A stretch of DNA of 64,000 bases from Granulosicoccus sp045106475 (GTDB taxonomy: Bacteria > Pseudomonadota > Gammaproteobacteria > Granulosicoccales > Granulosicoccaceae), in contig JBGCEO010000028.1 in NCBI GenBank assembly GCA_045106475.1, positions 29,725-93,724 of the forward strand, in the 5' to 3' direction. Below the pieces are notes generated by a model. The model saw only the letters and a list, made by a program, of their open reading frames with translations. It did no database searches and was not told where the DNA came from. Made by a program: the position numbers and the translations under genes. Positions within the stretch are counted from its first letter, which is position 1, and each line of letters opens with the position of its first letter. This document shows, in pieces, positions 33,397 to 41,247 of this stretch.

Positions 33397-35583
33397 TCAT
33401 GCAACATCAAAACGATCAAGGTTCATTACTTTGGTCCATGCAGCGACAAAATCATTTACAAATCGCTGCTCAGCATCACTGCTTGCATAAACTTCAGACA
33501 ACGCGCGCAATTCTGAGTTGGATCCAAATACCAGGTCTACTGCAGAGGCCGTCCACTTCACGTCACCGCTCTTGCGATCCGTACCTTCATAGACTGTATC
33601 TGACACCTTTTTCCACTGTGTATTCATGTCCATGAGATTAACGAAGAAGTCATTGCTCAAAGCGTCAGTGTTGCTTGTGAGTACACCCACAGACGATTGC
33701 CCTGTATTAGCATTGAGCACACGCATTCCACCAACCAGCACAGTCATTTCAGGGGCAGTCAATGTCATAAGGTTTGCCTTGTCTACCAGCAGCTCCTCTG
33801 CCGTTCTGGCATGGCCCTTCTTCAGGTAATTACGGAACCCGTCAGCAGCAGGTTCAAGCACAGCGAACGACTCTACATCAGTCTGCTCTTGCGTTGCATC
33901 TGTACGCCCGGGAACAAAAGACACCTCAACGCTATGACCTGCGTTCTTGGCTGCCGCTTCAACAGCTGCACACCCTCCCAGGACAATGACGTCTGCAAGC
34001 GAAACGGGCTTAGCAAATCCTGTCTGCACTTTTTCCAGTGTTTGTAGCGCGGTTGCAAGCTCAGCAGGGCTGTTGGCTTCCCAATCCTTTTGCGGCGCCA
34101 GACGAACTCGAGCACCATTGGCTCCACCACGCATATCGGTACCGCGGTACGTGCCAGCCGACGCCCAGGCAGTTGATATCAACTGCGAAATGGACAAGCC
34201 TGATGCAAGGATCTGGGCTTTCAACTCAGCAGCATCAGTTTCAGAGATCAGATCAGAAGGTGCAGCTGGAAGAGGGTCTTGCCATAACAATGGCTCAGTC
34301 GGAACTTCCGGCCCGAGCAGTCGACCAATTGGTCCTGAGTCACGATGGGTCAGCTTGTACCATGCTCTGGCGAACGCATCAGCAAACTCCTCAGGGTTTT
34401 CATGAAAACGCTTGGAGATAGGTCCATAGATCGGATCCATTTTCAAAGCCAGATCAGAAGTGAACATCACCGGTGCGTGTGACTTGGATGGATCATGTGC
34501 ATCAGGCACCTTGTCGTGCACTGATTCGTCGGTCGGGATCCAGAGCGTTCCGCCAGCAGGTGTTTTTGACTGTTTCCAGTCATGTGCAAACATGATATCG
34601 AAGTACTCATTATCCCAGCGAGTCGGATTGAACGTCCACGCCCCTTCCATCCCGCTTCCGATAGTGTCGCCAGCATTACCGGTACCGAAGGTATTCTTCC
34701 AACCCTGGCCCTGCTCTTCGAGGCTCGCGCCCTCAGGCTCCGGTCCAACATACTTATCCGGGTCAGCAGCACCATGACCTTTACCGAAGGTGTGCCCACC
34801 GGCTATGAGTGCCACTGTTTCTTCGTCGTTCATCGCCATGCGGCCAAAGGTCTCGCGAATATCATGGGCTGAAGCAAGAGGATCACCGTTGGCATTGGGG
34901 CCTTCCGGGTTGACATAAATCAATCCCATTTGCACAGCACCCAGTGGGTTTTCCAGCTCTCGCTCGCCCGTGTAGCGTTCATCGGCGAGCCATTCACTTT
35001 CCGGCCCCCAATAGATATCGTCTTCAGGCTCCCAGATATCTTCTCGGCCGCCACCGAAACCGAAGGTCTTGAAACCCATCGATTCCAGGGCAACATTACC
35101 TGTCAGGATCATCAGGTCGGCCCAGGAAATCTGCTGTCCATATTTCTGCTTGATTGGCCATAAAAGTAAACGCGCCTTATCCAGGTTTACGTTGTCAGGC
35201 CAGCTGTTCAAAGGTGCAAAGCGCTGCGAACCTGTGCCCGCTCCGCCACGTCCATCAAAGGTGCGGTAGGTGCCTGCGCTGTGCCATGCCATACGAATGA
35301 AGAAAGGTCCGTAGTGACCGTAGTCAGCTGGCCACCAGTCCTGAGAATCCGTCATCAGATCGTGAAGATCTTTCTTGAGTGCAGTGAAATCCAGCTTCTT
35401 GAATTCATCTGCATAATCGAATTGCTCACCCAGTGGGTTGCGCGAAGCCGGATTCTGCTCAAGAACTTTCAGATTCAACTTGTTAGGCCACCAATTCAGA
35501 TCTGCGGCACTTCTGGCAGATGTATGGCCACCCATCACTGGGCACTTACTCACATCTCCCGTGATTTTGTCGTCATGTCCCAT
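33397..35583 (-). CDS. katG: Bifunctional catalase-peroxidase KatG
   Basis: A 728-residue catalase-peroxidase, beginning MGHDDKITGDVSKCPVMGG with GAGGTCAGGAAAT as ribosome site; the frame runs far upstream without homology. The N-terminal active half has the distal site MAWHSAGTYR (Arg-Trp-His), the tyrosine of the Trp-Tyr-Met adduct in LIYVNPEGPN, and proximal heme histidine in ALIAGGHTFGKGHGA. The C-terminal half is the inactive duplicate (about 430-728). It detoxifies hydrogen peroxide in the cytoplasm. An OxyR-type half site precedes its promoter, and oxyR lies immediately downstream. Confidence 0.97.
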   Translation of the reverse strand: MGHDDKITGDVSKCPVMGGHTSARSAADLNWWPNKLNLKVLEQNPASRNPLGEQFDYADEFKKLDFTALKKDLHDLMTDSQDWWPADYGHYGPFFIRMAWHSAGTYRTFDGRGGAGTGSQRFAPLNSWPDNVNLDKARLLLWPIKQKYGQQISWADLMILTGNVALESMGFKTFGFGGGREDIWEPEDDIYWGPESEWLADERYTGERELENPLGAVQMGLIYVNPEGPNANGDPLASAHDIRETFGRMAMNDEETVALIAGGHTFGKGHGAADPDKYVGPEPEGASLEEQGQGWKNTFGTGNAGDTIGSGMEGAWTFNPTRWDNEYFDIMFAHDWKQSKTPAGGTLWIPTDESVHDKVPDAHDPSKSHAPVMFTSDLALKMDPIYGPISKRFHENPEEFADAFARAWYKLTHRDSGPIGRLLGPEVPTEPLLWQDPLPAAPSDLISETDAAELKAQILASGLSISQLISTAWASAGTYRGTDMRGGANGARVRLAPQKDWEANSPAELATALQTLEKVQTGFAKPVSLADVIVLGGCAAVEAAAKNAGHSVEVSFVPGRTDATQEQTDVESFAVLEPAADGFRNYLKKGHARTAEELLVDKANLMTLTAPEMTVLVGGMRVLNANTGQSSVGVLTSNTDALSNDFFVNLMDMNTQWKKVSDTVYEGTDRKSGDVKWTASAVDLVFGSNSELRALSEVYASSDAEQRFVNDFVAAWTKVMNLDRFDVA

Positions 35584-35651
35584 TATTTCCTGACCTCTTT
35601 GAAGTGTTGAAGTTGAGTGTTTAATTGGACCGGTACTATGAACCAGTCGAC

Positions 35652-35700
35652 TGCATAGATAAAGTTGTTTTTTTCTCAATTTTACATAGGCGTGGCCTAT
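35652..35700 (-). promoter_or_regulatory. Predicted katG promoter with OxyR-type half site
   Basis: On the minus strand, TTGAGA (35674-35679) and TATGCA (35652-35657) are spaced 16 bp. Just upstream, ATAG-N7-CTAT occurs exactly at 35686-35700, the half-site pattern of the E. coli OxyR consensus. The second pair expected 7 bp away is not conserved. Placement next to the -35 box is that of an activator. Confidence 0.5.
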
Positions 35701-35706
35701 GTAAAA
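35680..35706. terminator. Perfect hairpin downstream of the CopD-like gene
   Basis: TTTTACATAGG, a CGTGG loop and CCTATGTAAAA form a perfect 11-bp stem starting 2 bp after the CopD-like stop. On the minus strand no T-run follows, though the arm itself is A/T-rich. It contains the ATAG-N7-CTAT pattern, so it may be operator, terminator or both. Confidence 0.5.
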
Positions 35707-35708
35707 AT

Positions 35709-36173
35709 CTAGCTGAACAACCCATAGCGCCCGGCATAAACAATTGCGAGTAGCAGCAGACCGAGAACCAGATTGACCAGCACAATGTGCCGGACTCTGC
35801 CAAGCGCTGTGCCCGCTGCCTGCCAGTCCTGTTCTTCTACGTTGCGCTTTAATGAAACGTAGGGCAGATAATACAAATACGCGAACAACGCCATCATGAT
35901 CAATCCAAGCAAATGCATGATGTGTACGTAAACCGGACTGCCGGCGAAACCACCAAATGCTTTGAATATCAGCCAATAGCCACTGATCAAAAGAACAATA
36001 ACTGCCATCCAAACCCATGGGAAAAAGCGCTTGAATACGCCAGCCCAAAGGGTAAGCCGCTGTGGCGGTTCGACGCTACCCAGTGCAGGTCTAAGAACAA
36101 TGTAGGCGAAAAACATACCGCCTATCCAGATTGCAGCGGCTATACCGTGCAGTGCAATGGCTAGTGAATTCAT
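35709..36173 (-). CDS. CopD-like four-helix integral membrane protein
   Basis: A 154-residue membrane protein starting MNSLAIALHGIAAAIWIGGMFFAYIVLRPAL. Four transmembrane helices are clear, the last being VLVNLVLGLLLLAIVYAGRYG. The LHGIAAAIWIGGMFF histidine-tryptophan motif in helix 1 and HIMHLLGLIMMALFAYLYYL in helix 3 match the CopD/DUF2269-type family, some members of which bind heme or copper. The family's function is mostly unproven. It lies upstream of katG on the same strand, but a hairpin lies between them. Confidence 0.7.
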   Translation of the reverse strand: MNSLAIALHGIAAAIWIGGMFFAYIVLRPALGSVEPPQRLTLWAGVFKRFFPWVWMAVIVLLISGYWLIFKAFGGFAGSPVYVHIMHLLGLIMMALFAYLYYLPYVSLKRNVEEQDWQAAGTALGRVRHIVLVNLVLGLLLLAIVYAGRYGLFS

Positions 36174-36323
36174 GTGTTTAGTGGAGTCTGTAAAATACGG
36201 ATAGGCAGGCACAGGATAACAACAACTGCAGTTATCTGTAGCTGAATTATTCGATCATACAGTAAGGCTCAAGAGTGCAATGAAGCCTGTGCAAAACCAG
36301 TAGCTATTTTGCGCTAATACTAG

Positions 36324-37727
36324 TTAGCAATCAGGAAAACTAACCGGCACTTCAATGACATTTATTGCCAGACCACCCCGTGCCGTTTCCTTGTACTTGG
36401 TTTTCATGTCGGCACCGGTATCGCGCATAGTCTTGATAACTTTATCCAGCGACACAAAATGGGTTCCATCACCTCGTAACGCTATTCGTGATGCATTGAT
36501 GGCCTTGACTGAACCCATTGCGTTTCTTTCTATACAAGGTACTTGCACCAGCCCACCAACAGGATCGCAAGTTAATCCAAGATTATGTTCCATACCGATT
36601 TCGGCCGCGTTCTCGACCTGTTCCGGTGTACCTCCCATGACAGCAGCTAGTGCCCCCGCAGCCATAGAACACGCCGATCCCACCTCTCCCTGGCAGCCTA
36701 CCTCCGCACCGGAAATCGAGGCATTTTCTTTATACAAAATACCTATAGCACCTGCAGTTAACAAGAAATCCACAATACCATCATCGCAACTACCGGCAAC
36801 AAACCTGTGATAGTAATGCAGCACAGCTGGAATAATGCCCGCGGCACCATTGGTTGGTGCGGTAACCACACGTCCGCCCGCTGCATTCTCTTCATTAACT
36901 GCCAATGCATAAAGATTAACCCAATCCATTACTGTCAGTGGATCGCAGAGCGCAGCTTCAGGGTGTCTGCTCAGTGATTGATACAGTTCGGCGGCCCTTC
37001 GTTTGACCTTCATACCACCTGGCAGAATGCCTGATTCATGACAACCGCGCTGAACACAGTCTTGCATGACTTGCCATAATGCTAGTAACTCGGCACGTAC
37101 TTCTTCTTCACTACGCCAGGCGCATTCGTTGCGCATCATTAACTCACTAATACTCAATTGATGCTCTGCGCATAACTGCAGCAGATGATCACCTGTGGTA
37201 AATAAATAGGGAACCTCAGTGTCATCTGCCTTAACCACGGGCTCACCATCCGCTGCTTCATCGTCAAGCACAAAACCGCCGCCCACAGAATAGTAGGTTC
37301 TCTGGTAGAGGTTGGTGCCATCAGCATCAAACGCTGTGAATGTCATGCCATTGGGATGAAACGGCAATGCACGCCGTTTATGCATGACCAGATCTTTTGC
37401 TTCATCAAAACCTATCACATGATCAGTTGCAAGCCTGATCTGTTGTTTCTCTCTGATACCGGACAATTGCGCTGGAATTAGATCAACGTCCACGCTCTTG
37501 GGATGTTCTCCCGCCAGACCTAATAAGATGGCTTTGTCACTACCATGACCCTTGCCGGTTGCACCTAAGGAACCGAACAACTCAACCTTACATCTAACTA
37601 TCTGTTTGAGTTGATCGGAAGTTGACAGTGCAATAGCAAAGCGGCGAGCTGCAACCATCGGACCCACCGTGTGAGAACTCGAGGGACCAATTCCGCTCTT
37701 GAACAAATCAAAGACACTAATAGCCAA
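36324..37727 (-). CDS. sdaA: L-serine ammonia-lyase (single-chain, Fe-S)
   Basis: A 467-residue iron-sulfur L-serine dehydratase that turns L-serine into pyruvate and ammonia. The beta domain begins SVFDLFKSGIGPSSSHTVGPMVAARRF. The alpha domain carries GRVVTAPTNGAAGIIPAVLHYY, ISGAEVGCQGEVGSACSMAAGALAA and GLTCDPVGGLVQVPCIERNAMG, whose cysteines ligate the oxygen-sensitive 4Fe-4S cluster. The length matches E. coli SdaA (about 455). It is 21 bp downstream of the protease gene on the same strand. Confidence 0.96.
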   Translation of the reverse strand: MAISVFDLFKSGIGPSSSHTVGPMVAARRFAIALSTSDQLKQIVRCKVELFGSLGATGKGHGSDKAILLGLAGEHPKSVDVDLIPAQLSGIREKQQIRLATDHVIGFDEAKDLVMHKRRALPFHPNGMTFTAFDADGTNLYQRTYYSVGGGFVLDDEAADGEPVVKADDTEVPYLFTTGDHLLQLCAEHQLSISELMMRNECAWRSEEEVRAELLALWQVMQDCVQRGCHESGILPGGMKVKRRAAELYQSLSRHPEAALCDPLTVMDWVNLYALAVNEENAAGGRVVTAPTNGAAGIIPAVLHYYHRFVAGSCDDGIVDFLLTAGAIGILYKENASISGAEVGCQGEVGSACSMAAGALAAVMGGTPEQVENAAEIGMEHNLGLTCDPVGGLVQVPCIERNAMGSVKAINASRIALRGDGTHFVSLDKVIKTMRDTGADMKTKYKETARGGLAINVIEVPVSFPDC

Positions 37728-37748
37728 TTTCGCACTCCAGGTATAGCG

Positions 37749-38447
37749 TTAATAGCTGGTGCGAAGAAACTCATTGATAGTTGCTGCTGCCACCGAAACG
37801 GAATGGTTTTCAAGTTTTACATAGGCATCGCCTTCAAGGTAGGCACCATAGCCGCGCAACATGCCCAGCAGCTGCCAGCTACCATTTTGACAAGACAGCA
37901 GACCACCACCGGATTGCCCGGAATCTATTGAAGCACTGGTGTGCAATGCGCCTTCACGGTCTCGCTGAAATACACCAGTCGATGTTGTCATCGCTTGGGC
38001 TCTTGGATAACCCACTGCCCATACCGCTTGTGACTCTATAGGCGCGAATCCGGCAATATGTATAGGTTCGATCATTTGAGTATCAACTGCCAACACTGCA
38101 AGATCATTAAGATGATCAACCAGAAGCAGGTCAGCCTTTAAAAATTCGTTCGACACACGCACGTAGAATTGCGCGCCGCCCTGAACTGCATGAGCTGCAG
38201 TAAGAACTCGGTTATCGTCGAATACAATGCCGCTGGCATAACTGCCATGGTCGGTTGCTACTGGCAGTATCGCTGCCAGAGTGCGGTGATCAGGCCGTTG
38301 GCAATTTGCTTGTATAGACAAATTATCTTGCAACTGTTGCGGCACACTAAAGTATGTTTTTTCCGCCAACACGGCTGGTGTGGCTGCAGCAAGAAATGCC
38401 AACACACCGACCAGCGCGCTTTTTTTTATTATTGCGCTCAACATCAA
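37749..38447 (-). CDS. Secreted trypsin-like serine protease
   Basis: A 232-residue exported protein with a signal peptide (about 1-28, ending VLAE) and a chymotrypsin-fold domain. The triad is readable: His in VLTAAHAV, Asp in HLNDLAVLAVD and Ser in IDSGQSGGGLLS. Small size and the SGQSGGGL motif fit the S1/trypsin-2 group (V8- or DegP-like core without PDZ). Substrate unknown; the location is periplasmic or extracellular. The ribosome site GGGGATG lies close to the ATG, with a short ACGGTC-GCAG-GACCGT hairpin (38457-38472) in the leader. Confidence 0.8.
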   Translation of the reverse strand: MMLSAIIKKSALVGVLAFLAAATPAVLAEKTYFSVPQQLQDNLSIQANCQRPDHRTLAAILPVATDHGSYASGIVFDDNRVLTAAHAVQGGAQFYVRVSNEFLKADLLLVDHLNDLAVLAVDTQMIEPIHIAGFAPIESQAVWAVGYPRAQAMTTSTGVFQRDREGALHTSASIDSGQSGGGLLSCQNGSWQLLGMLRGYGAYLEGDAYVKLENHSVSVAAATINEFLRTSY

Positions 38448-38830
38448 TCATCCCCAACGGTCGCAGGACCGTGCTTTGTCGTGATATCGACTAAGCAGAC
38501 AAGTCATTAACGAGATTGCGGCTTGCATTACCCGCAATGTGCTCCACTCGTCACTGCCAATTCACGTTTCTTCTGCGGGATTACTCCCACCCCTGTAACA
38601 ATCCAATGCAGGCTCTGCTCTTTTGGCAAAGCTCAATCACCGGACAGGCTGCAGTCTATCGTAAGCACCGCACCTATAAACGCGCCGATGCTGACGGGTT
38701 AATGACGGCAGTTTAGGAAGGCAGATTAATAAAAATTCTAAATATAACCAACAACTTACTGATTTTAAATAAGTAAGATGTTTGGTTTTAGAGCAACACT
38801 GATCTTTTAACAGGAGAGCCCTGACATTAC
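38448..38830. other. Intergenic gap, 383 bp
   Basis: No convincing gene. It holds the leader hairpin of the protease gene and an imperfect inverted repeat at 38746-38760/38772-38787 (AACCAACAACTTACT against AGTAAGATGTTTGGTT) in AT-rich DNA, possibly an operator for the rightward ORF that follows. Confidence 0.5.
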
Positions 38831-39181
38831 GTGAAAAATAACTGTGAATGGATTCACGTTTATTTCGACTCGTTGAGACAACTTATCCATTACCGGATGG
38901 TTGATATGTTCATATTGCAAGTATCCCTGTTGTTGCAGACTATTACTCTATGCAAGGCAGTCGTTGAGCTGCAGCAGACTACTGTGTGCTCTTGTCCACT
39001 TCAGCTTGCACTTGTCAGATCCAATGATTTAGTTTGCGTGGGGATATGCGTGGCTGGAGAAACGCCTGAGACAAATTTGTTTCGTGCACTGGTAGAGCTG
39101 TTTGGCGGAACCAGTAGACAAGTTGAATCTGCGTTGTTAGACGTTAAAGAGAACGCTTGGCTAACGATTCACTGCTTATAA
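38831..39181 (+). CDS. Hypothetical protein (116 aa), uncertain
   Basis: Not recognised. A GTG-started frame gives 116 residues rich in cysteine, leucine and valine, with a hydrophobic stretch MVDMFILQVSLLLQTITLCKAVVEL near residue 22. A purine-rich AGGAG lies 14 nt before the GTG, further than usual. The frame is open in an otherwise gene-free stretch, but codon use is not convincing and it may be chance. A start at the internal ATG (MVDMFI) lacks a ribosome site. Confidence 0.3.
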   Translation: MKNNCEWIHVYFDSLRQLIHYRMVDMFILQVSLLLQTITLCKAVVELQQTTVCSCPLQLALVRSNDLVCVGICVAGETPETNLFRALVELFGGTSRQVESALLDVKENAWLTIHCL

Positions 39182-39426
39182 CTATCCAGCCTTCGATAAA
39201 ATTTGCGGACATTTACAATTTTTTTAGTAATACTTCATGGTGAAGATTTGCGGGGATACACAATACCGATCAGAACTGCTATTTTCTGGTAAGGAGCATT
39301 GCAATGCTGCCGTTAGGATTGAACATCGAACGATTCGTACCAATCAGCGTCTCAGGGGACGTTGACGTAAATTTAACAGTCGACTAATCGACACTTGATT
39401 TGCGAAACGGGTTGGCTTAGGAGCCA

Positions 39427-39756
39427 TTGGAGCAAGGTAATAAAAACGTACTGAGAAACGGCCTTATGCATACAATTTCCAGAGCAGCAAGCTTGCTACA
39501 AATTAGCGAGTTCAAACTATTCAGCGAGGCTTACCTCGCCTGGTTCGGTGACCGTGCCAACGATGACGATCTGACAATTGTATTTTCTCAATTCATGATG
39601 TTTGGCGAATTACCCGAATGGGCAGATCAATTTGCACGTTCGATCCTCGATGACCTTCAGGCTAATCGACAAGTCAATCTCAACTCTTTCAGCGTTCTTA
39701 ACCTGTCACCCAGAGTCGGCCCCCGCCCGGAAATCAGCTTTTCGATTGTGCGCTAA
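39427..39756 (+). CDS. Small hypothetical protein (about 96-109 aa)
   Basis: Not named, but the product looks like a real soluble domain: HTISRAASLLQISEFKLFSEAYLAWFGDRANDDDL, then FSQFMMFGELPEWADQFARSILDDLQ. The aromatic and acidic mix and helix periodicity suggest a folded helical protein. The frame opens with TTG at 39427, with AGGAG only 3 nt before it; the ATG at 39466 (MHTISRAA) is a better-looking start but has only a weak ribosome site. It precedes puuE by 61 bp on the same strand. The gap from 39182 to 39426 shows nothing else. Confidence 0.55.
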   Translation: MEQGNKNVLRNGLMHTISRAASLLQISEFKLFSEAYLAWFGDRANDDDLTIVFSQFMMFGELPEWADQFARSILDDLQANRQVNLNSFSVLNLSPRVGPRPEISFSIVR

Positions 39757-39817
39757 TCGACTATTCCCCCTGCCTGATGGTTTATTCTCTATCACTGAAC
39801 AACCACAGTGATGACCC

Positions 39818-40729
39818 ATGGAACAGCAATATCCGCGCGACCTGATCGGTTACGGCCAACATACTCCAGATCCGCTCTGGCCCGATGATGCCGCCATAGC
39901 GCTGCAATTTGTAATCAATGTAGAGGAAGGAGGCGAAAACAATATCCTGCACGGGGATCCTGCCTCCGAAGCATTTCTATCTGAGATAGTTGGCGCAGCA
40001 GCCTGGCCCGGCCAGCGTCATATGAACATGGAATCCATCTACGAGTTTGGCGCAAGGTCCGGATTCTGGCGTCTGCATCGCCTATTCACCGATAGAGCTA
40101 TGCCGGTTACTGTTTTCGGTGTGGCCACCGCACTGGCAAGGGTACCGGAGGCTGTATCAGCGATGCAGCAATCAGGTTGGGAGATTGCCAGTCATGGTTT
40201 GAAATGGATTGACTACAAGGACTTCAGCCAAGACGCTGAAGCTGAACATCTGGTTCAGGCCATCAAACTGCACACTGAAGTGACGGGCCAACAGCCTAAC
40301 GGTTTATACATTGGCCGTACGTCAGAGTACTCGCAGGATCTGTGTGCCTCGCATGCAAACTTTGAATACTGCGCTGACACCTATGCAGATGAACTACCTT
40401 ACTGGCGCAAGAGCGCACACGGGCCGCAACTCATGGTGCCTTATACCCTGGATGCAAACGATATGCGCTTTGCTACACCGCAAGGATTCAACAGTGGTGA
40501 TCAGTTTTTTACCTATCTGAAAGACAGTTTCGATCTGTTGCATCAGGAAGGCTTAAAGGGTCGAGCGAAAATGATGTCTGTTGGGTTGCATTCAAGACTG
40601 GCAGGACGGCCAGGGCGCGCTGCTGCACTTGAACGCTTCCTGGACTATGTTGCCAGCCACGACCGGGTATGGACTACGCGACGCATAGACATTGCGCGAC
40701 ATTGGCAAAAGGTTCACCCGGCTCAGTAA
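39818..40729 (+). CDS. puuE: PuuE-type allantoinase (polysaccharide deacetylase fold)
   Basis: A 303-residue metal-independent allantoinase of the polysaccharide-deacetylase fold, which opens allantoin to allantoate. YPRDLIGYGQHTPDPLWPDDAAIALQFVINVEEGGE is the family's diagnostic start; WPGQRHMNMESIYEFGARSGFWRLHRLF and GWEIASHGLKWIDY follow. The usual deacetylase metal His-x3-His is lacking, as in other PuuE. It converges on hiuH, which performs an earlier step in the same ureide route. It probably acts in the cytoplasm. Confidence 0.93.
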   Translation: MEQQYPRDLIGYGQHTPDPLWPDDAAIALQFVINVEEGGENNILHGDPASEAFLSEIVGAAAWPGQRHMNMESIYEFGARSGFWRLHRLFTDRAMPVTVFGVATALARVPEAVSAMQQSGWEIASHGLKWIDYKDFSQDAEAEHLVQAIKLHTEVTGQQPNGLYIGRTSEYSQDLCASHANFEYCADTYADELPYWRKSAHGPQLMVPYTLDANDMRFATPQGFNSGDQFFTYLKDSFDLLHQEGLKGRAKMMSVGLHSRLAGRPGRAAALERFLDYVASHDRVWTTRRIDIARHWQKVHPAQ

Positions 40730-40747
40730 GCGGGCCTGCCATTCCTC

Positions 40748-41089
40748 CTAACTACCGCGGTAGGTCGTATAGCCAAACGGGTTGAGCAGCAGCGGCACAT
40801 GATAATGCTGTCCATCGCCTTCAATATCTACAACCACCTCGACGTAGGGATAAAAGGATGGCTGCGACAAGGTTTCATAATAAGCAGCAAGGTAGAAGGT
40901 CAGCTTGTAAATCCCTGCATCAAGCACATCATCGGAGCCGATAAAATCTGCCACTCTGCCATCGGCATCGGTACTGGCAGAGCCGAGCATCAACCAATCA
41001 TCCCCTTTTTGCTGCATTAATGTAATGAGTACATCCTCGGCTGGTCTGCCACGGGATGTATCTAGAATATGAGAGGTGATTTGAGTCAT
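40748..41089 (-). CDS. hiuH: 5-hydroxyisourate hydrolase
   Basis: A 113-residue transthyretin-like protein. It hydrolyses 5-hydroxyisourate, the product of urate oxidation, to OHCU. The N-terminal ITSHILDTSRGRPA and the C-terminal YHVPLLLNPFGYTTYRGS, with the terminal YRGS tetrapeptide, are the hallmarks that separate HiuH from transthyretin. No signal peptide. It is convergent with puuE with an 18-bp gap and divergent from the acyl-CoA ligase. Confidence 0.96.
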   Translation of the reverse strand: MTQITSHILDTSRGRPAEDVLITLMQQKGDDWLMLGSASTDADGRVADFIGSDDVLDAGIYKLTFYLAAYYETLSQPSFYPYVEVVVDIEGDGQHYHVPLLLNPFGYTTYRGS

Positions 41090-41247
41090 AGGTCAGCCAG
41101 GCTTGAGAACGTCGCAACCAGTGTACGACTAAACCTGATTTCAAGCGAATCAACTCGATGCATGAGTTATTATCACCAGCAACTACCAGTAAGAAGCTGT
41201 GCGGGCCAAGGCCCATGAACAATTCATCTCGACCTCCTGGAGCAACC

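Noticed and set aside
33947..34421. Antisense frames of 127-152 codons inside katG
   Set aside because: They run opposite to a clearly recognisable catalase-peroxidase, have no ribosome site and encode low-quality Ser/Cys-rich proteins.
36355..36810. Antisense frame of 151 codons inside sdaA
   Set aside because: It overlaps the iron-sulfur cysteine region of a real gene on the other strand.
38516..38716. 66-codon plus-strand frame in the 38.4-38.8 kb gap
   Set aside because: No ribosome site and Cys/His/Arg-rich random-looking composition.
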